Of a stretch of 64,000 nt of DNA, positions 63,093-64,000 are shown piece by piece. The DNA lies in contig CAKRLE010000002.1 in NCBI GenBank assembly GCA_934359185.1, positions 204,628 to 268,627 on the forward strand. The letters run 5' to 3'. The translations under genes were made by a program, and so were the position numbers. The notes beneath the pieces are model-generated. The model saw only the letters and a program-made list of their open reading frames with translations. It was not told the DNA's origin and searched no databases. Position 1 is the first letter of the stretch. Every line of letters begins with the position of its first letter. The stretch is from an uncultured Lachnospira sp. Lineage in GTDB: Bacteria; Bacillota; Clostridia; Lachnospirales; Lachnospiraceae.

Positions 63093-63593
63093 ATGTATAA
63101 CGAATTGACACCTGATGATATTAAGAAAATGGAAGAAGAGATTGAATACAGAGTACATGTTGTCCGCAAAGAGGTACTTGAAGACGTTAAGACAGCCAGG
63201 GCGCATGGAGATCTTAGTGAGAATTTTGAATATCAGGCTGCTAAGCGTGAGAAGAACAGGAATGAAAGCCGCATAAGATATTTACAGAGAATGATTAAAA
63301 CGGCAACTGTAATATCAGATAAATCCGCGGATGATGAGGCAGGTATTAACAATCGTGTAGAGATATTCTATGAAGATGATGAGTCAACAGAAGTAATCAA
63401 GCTTGTCACAACCATCAGAGGAGATTCTCTTGAAGGGCTTATAAGCATAGAGTCACCATTAGGCAAGGCAATACTTGGACATAAGGCTGGCGACAGAGTT
63501 TTAGTCGAGGTTAATGAGTCAGTAAAATATTATATAGTTATTAAATCAATCGATAAGACAGCCGGCTCGGATGATGAGATTCAGCCATACTAG
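63093..63593 (+). CDS. greA: GreA/GreB-type transcription elongation factor
   Basis: 166 residues. N-terminal coiled coil with the acidic tip ARAHGDLSENFEYQAAKREK (the loop that enters the RNA polymerase channel), then the FKBP-like domain ending SPLGKAILGHKAGDRVLVEV. Rescues backtracked RNA polymerase. The linker between domains is variant, and another greA elsewhere is possible. Confidence 0.92.
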   Translation: MYNELTPDDIKKMEEEIEYRVHVVRKEVLEDVKTARAHGDLSENFEYQAAKREKNRNESRIRYLQRMIKTATVISDKSADDEAGINNRVEIFYEDDESTEVIKLVTTIRGDSLEGLISIESPLGKAILGHKAGDRVLVEVNESVKYYIVIKSIDKTAGSDDEIQPY

Positions 63594-63627
63594 ATATTTT
63601 GACTGTAATATTTGTATATTTTGTATA

Positions 63628-63656
63628 TTGACACAAGTGTATACTAATGATATTAT
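63628..63656 (+). promoter_or_regulatory. Promoter of the coiled-coil repeat gene
   Basis: TTGACA (63628-63633), 17-bp spacer, TATTAT (63651-63656), with ACACAAGTGT symmetry just after the -35. Confidence 0.65.
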
Positions 63657-63689
63657 AATATTGAAAATAATAAAAAGGAGAGGGGATGC

Positions 63690-64000
63690 ATGACCGATAG
63701 AGAGATTTTACTGAGCTTGTATAATGATATGCATGTGGTGAAGGACTGCATGACGAGTCTTGAAAAACGAGTAACAAATCTAGAAGACAGCATGACAGAA
63801 CTAAAGGAAGATGTAACAGAACTAAAGGAAGATGTAACAGAACTAAAGGAAGATGTAACGGTTCTAAAGGAAGATGTAACAGTTCTAAAGGAAGATGTAA
63901 CAGAACTAAAGGAAGATGTAACGGTTCTAAAGGAAGATGTAACAGAACTAAAGGAAGATGTAACGGTTCTAAAGGAAGATGTAACAGAACTAAAGGAAGA
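63690..64000 (+). CDS. Coiled-coil protein with heptad tandem repeats, 3' end outside window
   Basis: ATG 63690 after AAAAGGAGAGGGG. Unique N-terminus MTDREILLSLYNDMHVVKDC, then LEKRVTNLEDSM leads into at least nine full heptads T(E/V)LKEDV. Each is encoded by the same 21 bases apart from an E/V switch (GAA versus GTT) and ACA/ACG. The frame is open at the window end. A long parallel coiled coil is expected. Cytoplasmic unless a C-terminal anchor follows. Function unknown. Confidence 0.75.
   Translation, partial: MTDREILLSLYNDMHVVKDCMTSLEKRVTNLEDSMTELKEDVTELKEDVTELKEDVTVLKEDVTVLKEDVTELKEDVTVLKEDVTELKEDVTVLKEDVTELKE
63794..64000 (+). repeat. 21-bp tandem repeat inside the coiled-coil gene
   Basis: Unit ACAGAACTAAAGGAAGATGT plus A, ten copies visible including a partial one at the edge. 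Variant order is E,E,E,V,V,E,V,E,V,E at the second codon. Near-perfect nucleotide identity suggests recent expansion. Confidence 0.9.

Noticed and set aside
63794..64000. Tandem 21-bp repeat as a CRISPR array
   Set aside because: No spacers; units are contiguous and in frame, encoding heptads.

Overview
The window looks like chromosome of an anaerobic, low-GC Gram-positive gut commensal of the Lachnospiraceae type. The signs are AT-rich codon use, AAGGAGG ribosome sites, a NifU-like/GGGtGRT gene pair, ATP-dependent PEP carboxykinase, a CIRCE-controlled clpB, a 2-keto-3-deoxygluconate-type kinase and agr-type peptide signalling. A pectin user such as Lachnospira (Eubacterium) eligens would fit, but that is inference from gene content. 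No rRNA, tRNA, CRISPR array, transposase or phage module was seen.

Layout. 1-20.8 kb is housekeeping: HAD phosphatase (5' end cut by the window), iron alcohol dehydrogenase, DegV, a FliD-like protein, pckA, clpB, a BMP-type protein, a phosphoesterase, asd, an HD nucleotidase, an ATPase, topoisomerase III, glmS, a hexapeptide-repeat protein, and the NifU-like/GGGtGRT pair. 21.0-26.3 kb is a block (SUMF1-esterase fusion, two-component system, ThiT) bracketed by two homologous loci. Each of these encodes a tiny hydrophobic peptide on the minus strand, facing a short plus-strand RNA that ends in the same hairpin, like a type I toxin-antitoxin pair.

26.5-44.0 kb is an accessory, very AT-rich island. 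It holds secreted or membrane-anchored unknowns, decaying gene fragments, and two almost identical agrB-agrD modules. Each module has its own promoter preceded by a direct repeat like an AgrA/LytTR site. Each is followed by a small secreted protein gene and then an ABC-2-type transporter operon flanked by anchored extracytoplasmic proteins. One LytTR regulator and one GHKL sensor kinase (AgrA/AgrC-like) close the island. The AgrD peptides contain no cysteine, so the predicted signal would be a serine lactone. This duplicated, self-inducing signalling/export locus is the strongest candidate for an undescribed system.

44.0-61.5 kb is an assimilatory sulfur island. It contains a rhodanese-TtcA-like fusion, a metal-chelate binding protein (its permease and ATPase are at 57-59 kb), siroheme synthase, cysteine synthase, sulfate ABC transporter, dissimilatory-type APS reductase (AprAB-like), CysDN, a compact siroheme sulfite reductase, thioredoxin, and a ThiS-like sulfur carrier with an E1-like activating enzyme. 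The cysK and sulfite-reductase promoters each carry the same 21-bp dyad just after the predicted start of transcription, probably the operator of a cysteine-metabolism repressor (CymR/Rrf2 type). A 271-bp near-perfect hairpin (MITE-like) lies between the converging cysN and ABC genes. The window ends with a KdgK-like kinase, an inverted-repeat-rich intergenic element, a GreA-type factor and the start of a protein built from 7-residue coiled-coil repeats encoded by a 21-bp tandem repeat.
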